A stretch of DNA of 64,000 nt from Orthonyx spaldingii. Taxonomy: Eukaryota; Chordata; Aves; Passeriformes; Orthonychidae. A model generated the notes under the pieces. That model ran no database searches. It was not told the origin of the DNA and was given only the letters and a program-made list of their open reading frames with translations. Every line of letters begins with the position of its first letter. Position 1 is the first letter of the stretch. The stretch is taken from the NCBI GenBank assembly GCA_013397795.1, contig VZTJ01004192.1, forward strand, positions 530,100-594,099, in the 5' to 3' direction. A program made the translations under genes and the position numbers. This document shows, one piece after another, positions 21,581 to 35,942 of this stretch.

Positions 21581-24500
21581 CAGGAAATACTGAGTTGATT
21601 TCAGAAGTCAAAAAAATATTTGACATTTAATTAGGGGAATGTTTCTTTGGCCTGCTTTACTAAAAAGGGGAAAAATCTGACATAGTAATTTTGAAGAGAT
21701 GTTTAGTAGCCACAAACTGTCGTATCCTCTGCAATTGGATTCTAACCTTTTTTTTTCTTAGAGAACAATCAATAAGATTAATATTTTATCACATATTCCC
21801 TTCCTGCCTTTAAAAAGTCATTTGCCAGGAGAGAAAGCTTATTTAATGGTTGTACAGGTCAGTGTCCTCTATGCCATGCCCTGGTAACTTTTGAACCTGC
21901 AGCTGAATTTGATTACCAGAGGAGGAGAGGTCTCAAATTATTTTCTTTGAATTCTGTGTGGGCTGGTGCCCGGTTTTTCATAACCTCAGGTTTTGTTTCC
22001 TTTTTACAAGTGGAGACTAGTGAGACCTGAACCTCAAATGATGTATTGAGACAGTGCTTATAGCACCTTCAGTGGGGCTGCAGTCTATTTATACCATCTG
22101 CAGCCTGGCTTTAATTGATGGGGTTTTGTACCTTCTTAGGTGCACATAAATTATATGAATACTTCACAGTCCAAAGTAATAAAAAATGTGAATTGTCACC
22201 ATTTCTTTCTAATCGTATCACGAGGCAGATTCCCAAGTAAAGTATGCACATAAACTTTTAGCCCATTGAAATATGCATATATAATTTAATTTGCATACAT
22301 TAAATTCTTAGTTTCATTAATGATTTAAGATTCTTTTGCAGTCGGAAGTCTCTGTCACATCTTTTCTTGATTGAATTGCCTATTCTATTCAAATAAGACT
22401 TGGTAATATTGCTTGTGCATTACAGAATGATACTGGTAACTTTGTTAGACCTTTTATCAACATGATTAATTTATAACTGGCTGTGGTGTATTATTAGCTA
22501 AAGATATATTATAGTGTAAGACCTCACCAGAGTGAAAATTTTAAAGTGCAGGTAAGATGGCAATTGGAGGGCATGTAGCTGAGAAGGTGAAAGAAGGGAG
22601 GAAACCTTGGCATCTTACATCAAAAGAGCATTTTCATATTAACATTGTTAAAAAGGCAGTAAACTCGATTTGTAGTTTTCTTATAAATACAAATATTAAC
22701 TCGTATAAAAAATTCAAAGAGCTCTTTTTTTTTCTGTTGTGCTACAGCAAAATAAATGTAGCCTATTTTAAATAAATTTTGAGCAGCAGCTTGGTAAATG
22801 AGTAAAAAGCCTTATTTTGCTGCTTGCCCAGTGCTGCCTTGGAAGCTGCTGTTGCTCGTGGGCTTTTTCCTTTCCTGGAATTGTTTCTCTCTTTTGGAGG
22901 GTTGCAGGAGTATTGCCCCACTAAGACAAGGTAAATTTTTTTGTTTGTTTTCAGGTGATTTCTCATTCCTGTTTACCAATAGGAATCCTTCTGGCGCTTA
23001 GTAAACATGATTTTTAAAAGGTTGCTCTGTAGGAGGGAGCTGTTGTTGGGATGCCATTGGGTTGCACCTTGTCTTCTTTTATTCAAAACCTCCAGTTACT
23101 ATCATTTTCTTCTAACATCCTTGGAAGTTGGACTAGTATCTCTCATAATCCCATAATCCTAACTCTGACCAGGGCTACTTTGTCTGTAGAGCACCTGCAC
23201 CATGGTTTCTAAGCACTAAAGAAACTAACCAAAGAAGCAACCAGCAAGCAGGGTCTGAAAAGTAGCAGCTCAGTTTATGGAGAGAGTGAAGCTTCTGTGC
23301 AGGAGGGCTCTTCCAGGATGAATGGATGGAGATGAGAAATCCCTCAGAGGAAGAACAAGGACTGGGGACAAAATGAAAAAGCAGCAGGAGTTGAGATAGG
23401 AATGGGTGAATCAAGGAGCCCTGGATGTTAGGTCTAGACATGCAGACTGTTTGGTGGGGTTTTATGTTCTCAATATTTATTTCATGGGGCGGATGTGTCC
23501 TGCTTTTTATCCATTTTCCCTGTCTACTGTGTGTGCTGAAATGGGAAGCAAATGTGGACTGTCCTCTCTAAGAGGGTGTTGATAGTAAAGCATGTTAATG
23601 GGTTGTTGTTGTCCATCATAGCCCTGATCCTGTAGGTCCATGTGTTAGCTGTAGAGGAGAGTGGTCCCATGAAACTTAAATGGGACTTTTTAGGTATTTG
23701 AATGTACACAAGTAGATAATTGTACTTGCCTTGGTTTGACTATAGGATGTTGGTATGGGCTGCTCTTGAGTTTCTGAGGTGCTCCGAGTACAGAGGAGGG
23801 AGGGTTAAAGAAGGTATAAGAGAGAAAGTGGACAGTTACTGAGAACAGAGAAATCACACAGTACTGAAAGTTTTTCTTTTCACTGAACATTAGATATTCT
23901 CAAAGAATGTACTGACACTTGCTCTTGAGTACTCCCAGTTTGCACTTTGATATTAATTGAACCAAGGACTAAAATTCCTGCTTTGTTGATTGATTTTTTT
24001 TTTTTAAATTTTAAACTGATTAATGTTTTCATTTGAATGGTGCTGCTGACTCTGCAGAAGATGTGATCTTTTAATTAGCAGATGTCAGGATTAGCATTAG
24101 TGTTGAGCTGTAATTAGCATTTGTACGCATAGTAAAAGACTCAGGCTCAGTTTGGCAGCAAGGAGAATGAAATTATAGGTAGTGGTGTAACTTGGCACTT
24201 GCCTGCATATCTGTAATGGGTTTTTTTGGAAAAGTGAAACCCATAAGTATCATGATCAAAGCATGAAGTCTAGCGGATTAATCACTGATAAAAAAATTAC
24301 ATGTAAATTATTGGTATTGTTCTGTTAGCTCAATCATAAGTTTTGTTGGCCTAACAGAATTTAATATATCTAATTGTCACACACTGATGCTCTTAAATTG
24401 AAGGCTACAAAGTGCTAATAGTTTCTTGGCTAGACTGCAGCAGCAGCAGTGTGCGTGGACATGGATGTCTCTGGGAATGGTATTTGGAGTAGAAGAGAGC

Positions 24501-26639
24501 TAACAGAAGTAGGTCCCATTTGGGGCTCTTAGAGTCCCACTTCAGCTTAATTTAAAGAACAAATGTGCATTGACTTTATGCTCCTGTTTGCAGAAGTGAG
24601 GGTTTATGTGGAGGGGTTGTATGTGAATGTAGGAGGAAGCAAGATACAGTGCATTTATCACAGGACAGAAGGACCCCGGTACAGGAAGTAATGAAATCTG
24701 GATGTCTCCTGGGAGCGAGACCTTTCCTTTCCTGCTGATGAAAAACAAGCATGATTCCAACTCAGTGGAAAGAGAACATCACTGGCTAATGTGGGACTTA
24801 AAAGCTGATTGTTGATTATTGTGGGGAAATCTGTTCAGTAGCATTTTATCTAAGCAAAGGAAAAAATAATCCTTTTTAATCCTGCTAAGGTAATTGAAGA
24901 CAATGGTGATTTCTGTGACCGTTAGTCAAACAATTAGACAAAACTCTAGTTTTGCTTTTTGGTACACCAAAGGAAAGTAAAATCTACTTAATTATAGGTA
25001 TTACAGGAATGGAGGTTGAGAGTTCTCAGGTCAATGGTGCTTGGGGGAAAAAAGGAGCCTTCTGTACAGCACATCTGTAATAATGGTCATAATGTTATGG
25101 TACAGAGTGAGTTTGCAGTGCTTTCATGGCCGGGTAGGAGAGCAGGATTCTGTTCCTGCTTTGTGTGCGTGCGTCATTCCTTCTGCTTTGGTCTCCTTAT
25201 TGCATCTAAACCCCCGTAAAATGCACTTAATGATTCTGACGACCTTTGTCAAGGTGCTCTGAAATTCACCTCTGACAAGTGCTGTTTTAGGATGATGATT
25301 TATTTCTGCTTGCCACTTCTTTGTGGTTTTAAACTCCATTGGAGATTAACAGGACAGAGAAGAAGACAAATGTTATGCAAGTTAAACTATGAAATGATGC
25401 TTTAAAAATGAAAATCTTTTTGAGAGGAAACATAGAAATGAGCCTTGAATCCGTATTAGTGTTTTTTTCTCTCCCACTTTACAGCTGAATGTTTACAGGT
25501 AACAAAAAATAAAAATGCTTAAAGCAGATGACAGGCTGCTCCCCTCCTGCATTTCCACCAGGGAGAAGCAGGAAAGATTTAGCTGTCATCTTGCATGTAT
25601 AAATAATGCTTATAAGCATAACCACCCCCTGCAAACAAACCTTCTCTTGCTTCCAAACCCCTGCTTGGATCTCTGGAAACATCCATGAATGATCCTAGAT
25701 GCTTAACATATGCTGGTTTGTGTGGGTTTGTGTGGTTGCATTTGAACTTCCCTCCAGCGCTTTATTTCTGAAAGGAAAAAGAAATGCCATAAAAAATGAA
25801 GGTTTTTCAAGGTGTTGACCTTTTGAGGGAAGAGCCTGGTGCATACATAGCAGTGTAAACCTGCAATGATCATTCAATAAAATAGCATTAAGAGCAATGG
25901 TGTGTCTGATTTGTCAGAAGAAGTGGCACATCTCACCTTCCTGCTGAATAAATACAGCTCATAGCAGAGAGTAATACTGTCATCATAACATAATTGAAAT
26001 TATATTATTCCAATGTACAATTCAATAAAACTAACCACAGTAGTGGAGTTATCGATTTAAACTCAGTTAAAAGCAGTTCACATATTCAGTTCAAAATATT
26101 TCTGATGAATATCAGCCCTGGTAATATGATTTCAGTAGCAGAAGTTTTTATCAGCCTGAAAGATCAGATAAAATGTTAAGAAACAATTTGATTTTTGCAC
26201 CATTGGCCTAAACAAACTGACTCCTTAGCAGCGAGAGCTCCTAATTTTTTGCAGTCTCTGCATTTCTGATACATCCTCAGCTTTTAGTGTAATAATAATT
26301 TTTAAAACAGGATTATTTAATGGCACTTGTTCAAAGGAGGAGTCCTTTTTTGCTGGAAGCAGCCACTGCTAGTTGTAGGCGTGATCATTTGTCATGTAAA
26401 TGTGTGGCTCCGACCTCTTGTGCACCAGAGGAAAGAGTCTGCAGTAATTACTTGGGTTTTTCCTCGTGTAATTAGTAAGTAATCTGCTGTGACATCTAAG
26501 TACAACATATGTAGTCAGCCTGTGAGTAAATATGTTGTTTCGTGAATTGTAAAGCAATGTCACCCTTTTTTAGTGGTATTGCAGGAAAGCCTTTTGCAGA
26601 CACTGGCTCTCAAAGCTACTTGTTCATGGATCTTTCTGC

Positions 26640-27076
26640 CGTGTCCAAAGAGGAGAAGTGGGGCTGGGGAAGGATCTGGAGCACAAGTCTTAAGAGGAGT
26701 GTCTGAGGCAGCTGGGGTTGTTCCATCTGGAGAAGAGGAGACTCAGGGGAGGCCTTAGCACTTTCTAGAAGTGCCTGACAGGAGGGTGTAGCCAGGTGGA
26801 GTTCGGGTCTCTTGTCACAAGTAACAAGTGGCAGGACAAGATGAATGACGTCAGGCTGCAGCAGTGGAGGTTTAGATTGGATTTTAGGAAAAAAAAAAAT
26901 CAGGAAAAGGATTATCAAGCACTGGAATATGCTGCCCTGAGAAGTAGTGGCATCACCATCCCTGGAAGTATTTAAAAGATGTGCTTAGGAACATGGTTCA
27001 GTAGTGAAGACTTAGCAGTGCTGGGTTGAACTTGATCTGAGAGATCTTTTCCAACCTAAATAATTTTGTGATTCTA
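26640..27076 (+). mobile_element. CR1 non-LTR retrotransposon fragment (3' end), copy D
   Basis: + strand copy. The 5' part translates to the extreme C-terminal CR1 ORF2/3'-UTR region (GSGAQVLRGVSEAAGVV in the frame starting at 26573). It is followed by the familiar GTGGCAGGACAAGA, GGAGGTTTAGATTGGATTTTAGG and CACTGGAATATGCTGCCC blocks and ends TTTTGTGATTCTAA at about 27076. The terminal repeat is down to about one diverged unit, so the copy is old. It is 5'-truncated and non-coding. An A run at 26889-26899 lies inside it. Confidence 0.92.
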
Positions 27077-29739
27077 AGAGGTCACTGAAACATAAGGATG
27101 CGAGAGCAGAGATCATTTCATGGGAGGGGAGATGAAAATATATAGCATTGGCATTTGCTTCTTCCTTGTGACAGGCTCAATACTTCAGTCCTAAGGCCAA
27201 CATTGCTCTTATTTTTCCTTTCTGTTCCCTTCTGTTCCTTCCTGTCTTAAATTTACTTTTAAGAGGGCAGCACAATGGTTAATACTTTGAGAATTTAGAT
27301 CTTGCTGTAAGTGTCCTGATTTGTCAGTTATCTCTTAGTCTTTGCTGTCATGATAGCTATCAACTGATTGTATACTATCACTTCTTTTCCTATAGGAGTG
27401 AGTCTTAGAAAAAATCTGTATGTTTCTTTCTCCCCCCACCCCCTGCAGCTTTCAAGAACTGTGCTCAGCCCTTTCCATTTTATAAGTAACTTTTGTCTAA
27501 AATATCCCCTTGTATTGTATACTCTCCTTTTGTGCATATTTGCTCAAACTACAATACTTGTCTGTGCTTACACACATCTTCCTGCTTTGTGGCAAGTGTT
27601 TTACAAAACCTCTTGTGGTAGGAGCACGCTAGCTGTATGCAACCTGCTGAGCTGATCCTTGCTTTGTCTGAGACTCTTTTGTCACTCTGAACCTGACATG
27701 TAAGACATATTCCATGTTGCTTCTAAATGTGATGGCAAGGAAGTCATTCATAGCTGAAAGCATGTGACAAAAACTTTACATTTTAGTTAGAGTCCTTGCT
27801 TTTGACTAAACTTAATTTTTCCTGTTTGGCATGTGCATAGAGATGCGAACCAGTTTTTTCTATCAGCAGCACATCTAATTGATTTCAGAGTGAGGAAAAA
27901 AGTAAAGCTGGAGCTCACAGTGAGCATTATTCCTCCTTGCAATGTCCTGAATACTTCAATTTATGACACCATTCCAGTTAAAAGGAAGGTTGTGTGTGTA
28001 AACAAAGAAATGAACAGTGTCTGCACCTGCTAGTGTTGTTCATTAGGCTACACCTAATTTTCTTTTATGTGTCATTCCTTGGGTTGATGGTTCCCCACCT
28101 GTGCCCTATAGCTGCTGCCCACCTCCTTTGCTCTGCATAGGTCAGGTAGCACTGGCAGTGGTTTGGGGAAGAAGAACTCCAACAACAAGATAAGGGTATG
28201 TCCTGGAAATGCATCTTGGTTGGTGATTTGAAGGGGTTCAAGCCCAGAGTCAATATGCATAACTCATCTGGCCACAAATATAAGTAACCTGCAGTTAGGA
28301 GTGTAAGCTTGAGTTTGTTGTTTAATGGCGTTTTTGGTAAGGTCAGAATTTCCAATTTGATACATGGTATTAGAGGTTGTTATATATTTTATTTTTCACT
28401 TGGGAACTGTTCAGAAACCCAGTAGGAAATTTTGATGGTACCCATTGAGGCAAATTAAGCGCACATTTGTGTTTAAATATATGTGCAGAGTCCTACTGAA
28501 ATACCTGGTTCCACAGGGGTTCTTCACAGATGCACCATAAGCAAATGCCAAAACTGGTTCCAGCACCAATCCCAAGAGTATTTGCATGGGCCACCCCCAG
28601 CCCAGCTCTGATGCCCAAAGGTGTCCCTGAGCTCAGCCCCTGAGGCTTCAGTTCCTGAATGGCTACAAAACAATGCTGAGACTGTCTCTCACCACCCAGG
28701 GAACCTTCTCTCCCTTTCAAGAAGTTCTTCTGTCCCTGGCATTCCTGCTTCCAGAGACTTTGACCACTCTTGTAATTCGACTTCTTGCCCTCTGTGCCAG
28801 ATCATTCTTGAGTCACAAATGACCATTGCTGAGCTGTCACAATTAGAATTTTTCACTGTGTGACTTCCCCTCACTATCTCCTGGTTTAGAATTTTTTACA
28901 AACTCAGGAAGAATGTTTTGAACAGCTTCTAGCAATGCTGCTGGTGGTATTTCACCCATGCAGCATCCTACCAAAATATCTTGCAAAGGTTTAGATGATT
29001 TGAATGTACATTCATGGCTGTGCTCAAATGTTGCACAGTTACTGAATTTCGTCAAGCACAGTTCAGTTGTCACATCCTTCAGAGTTTTTAGGAAGATTTT
29101 TTGGTTTGAGTTTGGGATTTTAAAAAGTGCAGCTGATGTGCTTGTGAATATTTTTGCACGGCTGTGCCATGATCCTGCTTGGTGACAGCATCAACAGCTG
29201 GGACTCATTGAAACAATAACAATAGAAATCAAAGTGGAGCATTTGAGGTTGCATTGAGGGGAAACACTGCTCCAGAAGTAACAGCACAGCCAGAAACTTT
29301 AAGGAGTTATTTCAGTGTCCCATCAGTTTAGTCTTGTTTATTAATGTGGGTGTGTAGGAGTCAATTTTCCTTGAGTGAATGAGGGTGGTGAAGCTGCTGG
29401 ATCTCTCTTGGTTTGGAGGTGCGGTGTGTCAGAAGCAGAGATCTGGAGGACTGGTATCATGCTATGTCTTCTGTCCTTCTGCAAACCCAGGGACAAAACA
29501 GAAGCAGAAATGAACCTTGCAAAAAGAAGCCTGTGTAGTAGTGTGAGAATGGTTTACTTGAGAGGTGATCAGCATCCAGAGGAATTAGTGTATCTGACCA
29601 GATGAGCTAAGGTTTGGCTCTCTGAGTGGAAAAAAAGGCTGCGCTTATATAAACTGCATGTGTATAAGCTGTGATGATTTGGCTGCTTTCACCTCCTGGG
29701 GCTCAGCTATTTGAGCAGGTGGCGAGGAGAAGCTCTACT

Positions 29740-30050
29740 TGTGGTGTGGGCGCATGTGTAAATTCATTAGCTTGAGAAAATATCCCCACCCTAGCGGTAC
29801 CGGCTGGGTTATTTGAGGAGGAACGCTGACCTTTGCCGTGTTTCTGTGCACTGGGCCCTCACAGGAGCAGTCATCTGGAGGGTGCTGCTCTGCCCTGCCA
29901 GGCAAGGCTGGAGGGCTCTTATCTCCTTCCTTCCGCCTCGATAACAGCACTTGTCATCTCGCCGCGCATGTGGATTTTACACAGCTCAGCGTGCTTTCCA
30001 GCAGACACCAAAATATTAATTATAATGCTGTAAAAATTAATTGAAACACA
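29740..30050. promoter_or_regulatory. Candidate conserved regulatory element with homeodomain-type sites
   Basis: This segment retains several CpGs in an AT-rich neighbourhood and passes from GC-rich sequence (29780-29990) to an AT-rich block carrying homeodomain core sites: TAATTA at 30017-30022 and TTAATTG at 30037-30043. No coding frame is convincing. CpG retention in non-coding avian DNA can reflect low methylation or purifying selection. This is inference; conservation cannot be tested here. Confidence 0.22.
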
Positions 30051-31098
30051 GCATAATCTCTGTTAAGTAAGGTCACTGAAATTGTCTTAAAATAGACTGC
30101 TCAAGAAATAAGATGAAATCTCTCTACAGAGAAGCTTAGCAGATTTCCTGTGCCAGTCCTCTTGAGATGCTTCTTATTGTTGTTAAAGTGCATCCAGTAT
30201 TTCTGTATTTTCCCTTTGAGTTCCTGCCAGCTTTCCTATCCTGCTCATCTCTGCTAACCTGTTAACAGTATTTTGGTCTCCCTTGCCCAGGTGGTGGTGA
30301 TGGGGGCCAAGCACTAACTGGTGGTGTCTTTGTCTGAGCAGTGACTCCGTGGGAGAAGACATGGGCCTATGGAAGATGTGGATGGAGATGCAGTCAGGTG
30401 ATTCTTTGATTCCTATCGCAGATCTAATACCTGTGCTGATCCTAAAAGAACAGAACTGGCACAAAACATTTGGTTGTCAGTGTGTACCCAGTGCCTTCAA
30501 AATTGGTTCAGCAAAGGAGGTAGAAGGATTAAATCCCACCAGCTTCCCAGTGGCCCCAGTCCAACTGTTTCATGGCTTTTAGGAATGGCAGCTGTGTCTT
30601 TTTCATCCCATTTGAAGTCAGCTAGTACTAAATGTGGTTAGATTTGGAAACAGAATGCGTGTTTACTCTAGAGGTTGTTCTTATTTCATTGAATTGGCTA
30701 TTGGAAATAGATGGCCCATAACTTCAGTGTGACAGTGGGATGCAAGCTGGCATTTTAGTTAGGGATGCTGCCAGTGATGTCGTTGCATCAAGAAATTCAG
30801 GCAGCCATGTGGTGTGATAAGCCTTTACTTTTAGAGGCTGTGTGAATGGGAACTCTTGACAGTTTGCAATTTCTGGTGACATCTGCTACATTTTATTTTA
30901 TTTTAAGGTAAACTGCTGTCTGGAAAGGTAAAATTACCACCTGCAGTCAGAGAAGGTCTAACTGGACCAAACAAGCTTCCCGACATGTAATAGCGTGACC
31001 TTTTTCCAGCTCTGGTTTTCTCTTTTGGTGTTGTAAAGCCCTTTTCTCTGACTACACATCAATGGCCTGCAGAAATAGTAACCTTCAAGTGGAGGGGG

Positions 31099-31122
31099 GA
31101 AAAAAAAGAAAGAAAAGAAATA
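31099..31122. repeat. A/G low-complexity tract
   Basis: Short purine-only tract (A runs with single Gs). Confidence 0.8.
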
Positions 31123-34100
31123 AGAGCTTCAGGTGAGCAAGATGAGAGCACATGTGGAGGAGCTGCTGTGTTGTCTGGATGCTGTGATGTGCTGTGCCTT
31201 TCAGCCCCGTGCTCCAAGGACAAGTCCTTCTACAACTGCTTCTTTTTTTTAAAATTCTTTCGTGTTGACAAAATCTTGGGGAGGAAATAGCGATGTATGA
31301 ACCCAGCTGTACCAGACCTGATAGAAAGAGGTTGCTTGGACATCACAGCCGTGTGGGAAGAGAAGCCATGGAGTTTGGTGGTGAGAGGTAGGAGCTCAGA
31401 TCAGAAGCAGCCTGCACTGCCTTTTTTTCACTTTTGTTTTCAATAAAAATAACATGTTTTTGGAAGGAGCCTCCTGAGGGCGAGAGGACAGCAGTGTGTG
31501 AATTTTTAATTCATTCATATGATAGAGCTTTGAGGAAAAAACCTGGATAGCTTAGCACTTAATGATTTTCTGTGATTTTGAATGATATAAAGATAACTTT
31601 ATGTAGTGTGAGCTCGAGACTGCCATGGTCTGTGAACTCATGCAACAGCGGGGAAGGGAATATGTTGCAAACTGCAGCCATTAATCCTAGCAGTTTGTTT
31701 GCTAGGCTTAGTGGAGGCATACCTTGCCATTTAGAAGTTAAAATAAGTCATTGCAGTGGAAATCTGAAAATCGGACAGCAACCTTCTCTTAGATTTGACT
31801 TCACATGAGGCATCTGAAGTGCACTATATCCATATTTTTAAAATTTGTGGCTAAACTTTGCAAGAAAAGAGCAATCAGACTTCATGTTGTGATGACAAAG
31901 GGTGGATCCACTGTCAGAGTGATTAGAGGCTCAGGCTATCCCCAGCAATTGCCATGCTGTAAATATTCAGTCCTCCTTACCCTGAAGCCAGCAGCCTATA
32001 ACCCTTTTAGAGAAGAAATGCGATGAGGTTGTGAGCCAGCAGACCCATTTGGAAATGTATTCTTCCTGGGCTGTTGGGTGTTACAGCACTAAAAATAAAT
32101 TAAAAGGCACCATCATAGGATATTATTACTAGCTTATGATACAACTTAACTGCTGATAGACAGTCTATTATACCAATTCCTTCTGGCTGCTGACAGCTCA
32201 CCAGGTGCTTGGAAATGTCAGTCCCCGCCCCAGGATACATGGAGAGGTTATGGTTAATTTTCAGGTCTTCCATACTCTCTGTGGGTGGAGAGGAGCAGGG
32301 AGTTGGCCCCGGGAGTCTTGCATCCAGCCTGTCTTTTCAGTGTTGTTTAGCCTACCTGAACAGTGTTCTTGCAGATCTCTTTGTTCTGTCAGACTTGTGG
32401 GTTTTGGTGTGTTATCACCTCCTATGCTAGTAGTCACTTTTTTTTTTTGGCTTTATTGAAACCATCTCAATTAGTTCATATTGCTGCCACTTCTTTTTTT
32501 TTCCCCTCTCCTTAAGGAGGGACCCACTCAGCCTTCCTGGTATGTTTGGTAACTGTATAATTAGAAAGCTAAAAATAATGTACGGAAAGCAGCAGTTTCA
32601 CAGGAGGTGTCCCAGTTTGGCAACACTGGGCTCTGAGTCACACTTGCTTCTCTGAGAGCCGAGCTGGTTGAAGACAGCAGTGAGTATTGGGCACTGCCTT
32701 TCTGAGCAGCCAGGGTTTGCCAATGTGTGGTGCAGCACAGCTGAGGTCTGGCCATCCAGTGCCAGTGTGCTGTGGGTGGAGATTTATTGCACTCTCTATT
32801 TATTTAGAATGTGTTATGATGCTGGCCAAAACCCTGCAACCCTGCCCAGCGCTCTGAGTATCTTGGTGCAAGCAGCAATGATACAAATCAAAGAATGGAT
32901 GTGTCCCCAACTTTGTCTGACAGCCACCAGATCTCAGCTCTATCATCAGAAATGCTTTTATTCTTGAAGACAGTACTTCAAGCAGTATTCCATTTTTTTT
33001 TAATTGTTTTTTTTTTGCTTCCTTCCATGCAGTGACAGGCCATAAATTTCTCTTTCTCTCATGCTGGCTATTATTATTTATTAGTAGTGTGTTAATTCAG
33101 AGAATCTGAACTCCAGTTGGGACCCCATTAATGTTGATTCTTTACAGACCTACCATAAGAAAGGAGGTCTCTGGAATACCAAGGAAGCCTCTTTTACACC
33201 CTCACTTCATACTTTGATTACGTGCTGTTCTAGGATAGACATTGAATGAAGGAAATTGCAAATTTCATACTATGCTGTTGCATCATTTGAAAACCCTCTT
33301 GTTTCCAATTTATCATCGTTTTTATTGTGTTTCTTCCAGTGTACACTCTTTTTCATCAACCTATCATTTAGATTTGTGTGGTCCCAGGGGAATCTCAGCA
33401 TGTTGGCTGCTTCACCTTGCAACTGCCTGGGAAACTTTTAATTATGGATCTTAAAAATGATGACACCCAAATACAAGTGAAAGGACTCCCAAACTTCATG
33501 TCTTTAAGCATTTATTACTCTGTGAATCACTCACCCGGTCTTCTGGGGGCTGCTTTGTGACATTCAAGGACTGAACACCTGAGATGCCATTGGGGTGGCA
33601 GGAAGTCAGGACTGACTGCACAGAAAGCTCATAGGGATTAACTTAGTTATTTATCCCCTTCGTTCCCACTTTAATCTTCTTTTAGTAACCAAATTCAGCG
33701 AACTGCAGAGCTGCTTAAGGTCTGCCTTGTTCTGAGCAGTTTCTTTCAAACTTTATTTTGTCTCTTAGGTGAAATAGGGATTAATTTTACAGCATGGTTC
33801 GTGAGCCAGGCTAAGTTCAAATTACAGTAAATCATTAAATGTGCTGCCATTGGCTTTAGAGGGGAAGCAAACACAGCCCAGTACTGGGACCATTAAAATT
33901 CCAGGAAATGGTGAATACCAAAAATAAATAAAAATGCATGAGAAACAGGTTTTGGCTGAAGAATTCTAACTTTCATTACAAGTGCTTTTTGGATCCTCTG
34001 AGACTGGTTTGCTGTATATATACACTAGTCCTGGACATCCTTGTTTCCCAGTGGATTGGCTGGTCCAATGCAAGGATGATGGGGTATCATGCCATAAGGG

Positions 34101-35916
34101 CGGCAGGGCTGCATCTGCCCACTGGGCTGGATGTGGAGGTACATCAGTAGGTGTAGCTGCAGAACAGGTGGATGTGGACCTAAGCAAGCCCTAAACTGAG
34201 CTGTGTTGGGTCATCTGCTGAGCTGATGTGTCTATGTGTCCCCCAGCAAAACCAGGCTGTCATTCCTCTGTGTAGCTTGGTTTCTCCCAGTAGGAGGTCC
34301 TCAGGAGCACTTGTTTCAGGATAACCTAGTTTTATGAGTGTGTTCCTGAATCACAAATGTGCTCCTACCTCCCTGCGGGGTCCTGGGGAGTTTTTGATGA
34401 CAGCTTTTGGCTTTGCAGTGCCAACTTGAGAGTTACCCGTGGGCTGACCTGCAGTGCTGCCAAGCATGTTGATCACACAGCTCATGGATCTTACAGGTTT
34501 AATAGTGCAGGATCCCATACTGGTTTAGGGAAGGAGGGCTTCCAAACTGGGGTTGATCCCAGCCTCTGAGAAAAAGGCACAGAACAAAGACCAGAGGCAA
34601 AGAGTTTGTACCCTGAAACCTGGCAGCGGTATGGTTGGGCAATCCAAGGCTACTTATGGACAAGAGTTTTCTTGTAGGGTGGTGGTGAAATGGTTTCCCC
34701 TGGCTTTGAGGCTGAGCGTACACAGTTCCTCTGGAAGGAACATGACTGTGTCTTGTCTTGGCTAAGCTTTGGGGAAGAAAAGGAGGGCTGCTGTGCTAGG
34801 TGCAGGTGTCCCGGTGGGCAGGGCTGGGCATTCTGGATCACGACAGACAGCCAAAAACTGGCATTTCTAGCCCTGTGATGGTTTACCTTCAATAAATTGA
34901 AGGAGTTTGAATTTATTCTCATTGAGTCAGGGAAAGAGGGTATAATAACTGTCTTGGGGAGGGAGGAAAAGATGTGCATGTAGATTTGTTTATCTGGGTT
35001 GCTGTGGGTCATTCATTGCTGGAGCACAGTGTGGCTCTTGCACATATTTATTTACTTGCTAATGAAAAAGCTACAGAATTTTGGAGGAAGGGCTGGGAAC
35101 ACTGATTTGGTATCTGAATTCCTTCCATATTCATGCTGTGTTGCAGGCAGATATTTCTTTATATCCCATTTTAAAATTCTAATCTGTGATGCTGTAGATG
35201 AGCTGTGGGATGGTGGCTGACATTTCAGCTCATTTCTTATCATTTTAGTTTTAATCGGAAGTTAGTGCTCGACTTTATATAAACACCAGTAAATCAGCTT
35301 CTCACTGAGTGGTAATGAGGACTGTGATTTTATTCTTTGTAGCATGACATTTTGACCATTAAATTTTGACACAGTAAACTAATTTCTCAAGAATTCTTAT
35401 CAAGAGTTATACAGAGAAGCATTCATATGTATCCAGGGTCATGGCTGCAATTGACAGGAATCAAATATTTTTGCCACCCAGGTTATAGGTGAGTGACTGA
35501 CCTCACAGAATTCAGTGAGATTTTTATGAGTGATTTTGCAGCCTCTGTCCTCGGATGTCACCAAGCTCCTTAGAAAAGAGAACTTCAAAAGGAGGACTGT
35601 GCTGTATCAGAGCTCTCATTAAATTACTAAAACTTGTCCTTCTTACCCTGTTTTCCAGATTGATTTGTAACTAATCTTTTAACAGCACACAAAATCTGCA
35701 GGCCACCTGCAAGAAAGGGGGCTATTTCCATTTAATAATATTTTCTCACCAGAGATACAAAAGAAATGCCCTGCAGAGTTAATCACAAATATCCGTTGAG
35801 AATAAACACGCAAAATGTTACATCAACAGAGTTCCTACGTATGCAGCACTCCAAGCTCTGCTGCTATTATTAATAATATGTTGAGAAGGCATGGGTGTGT
35901 AAAGGAATGAAGATGT

Positions 35917-35942
35917 TATATGCATATATATATTTATATATA
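35917..35942. repeat. AT-rich (TA)n-like microsatellite
   Basis: Imperfect TA repeats with single G, C or TT interruptions. Confidence 0.75.

Larger units (their letters stand above)
19832..26639. other. Unique non-coding DNA, no gene seen
   Basis: About 6.8 kb of AT-leaning sequence. It holds the longest open frame of the window (21038-21580, listed separately), a 20-base tandem duplication near 20553, an A-rich tract at 21333-21364 and an AT-rich, octamer-containing patch near 22260-22330. No transposon copy or exon was recognised. Confidence 0.5.

Noticed and set aside
22798..23001. + strand frame whose N-terminus resembles a signal peptide (LLLLVGFFL)
   Set aside because: 67 codons only, in AT-rich DNA with a poly-T-derived phenylalanine stretch. 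No family, no splice or promoter context; fits chance.
24432..24448. Short (CAG)n run
   Set aside because: Only about four units; no coding frame or expansion evident.
32438..32459. Poly-T beside TTTATT as a third minus-strand polyadenylation-like unit
   Set aside because: AATAAA would be only about 3 bases from the A tract, too close for a normal cleavage site.
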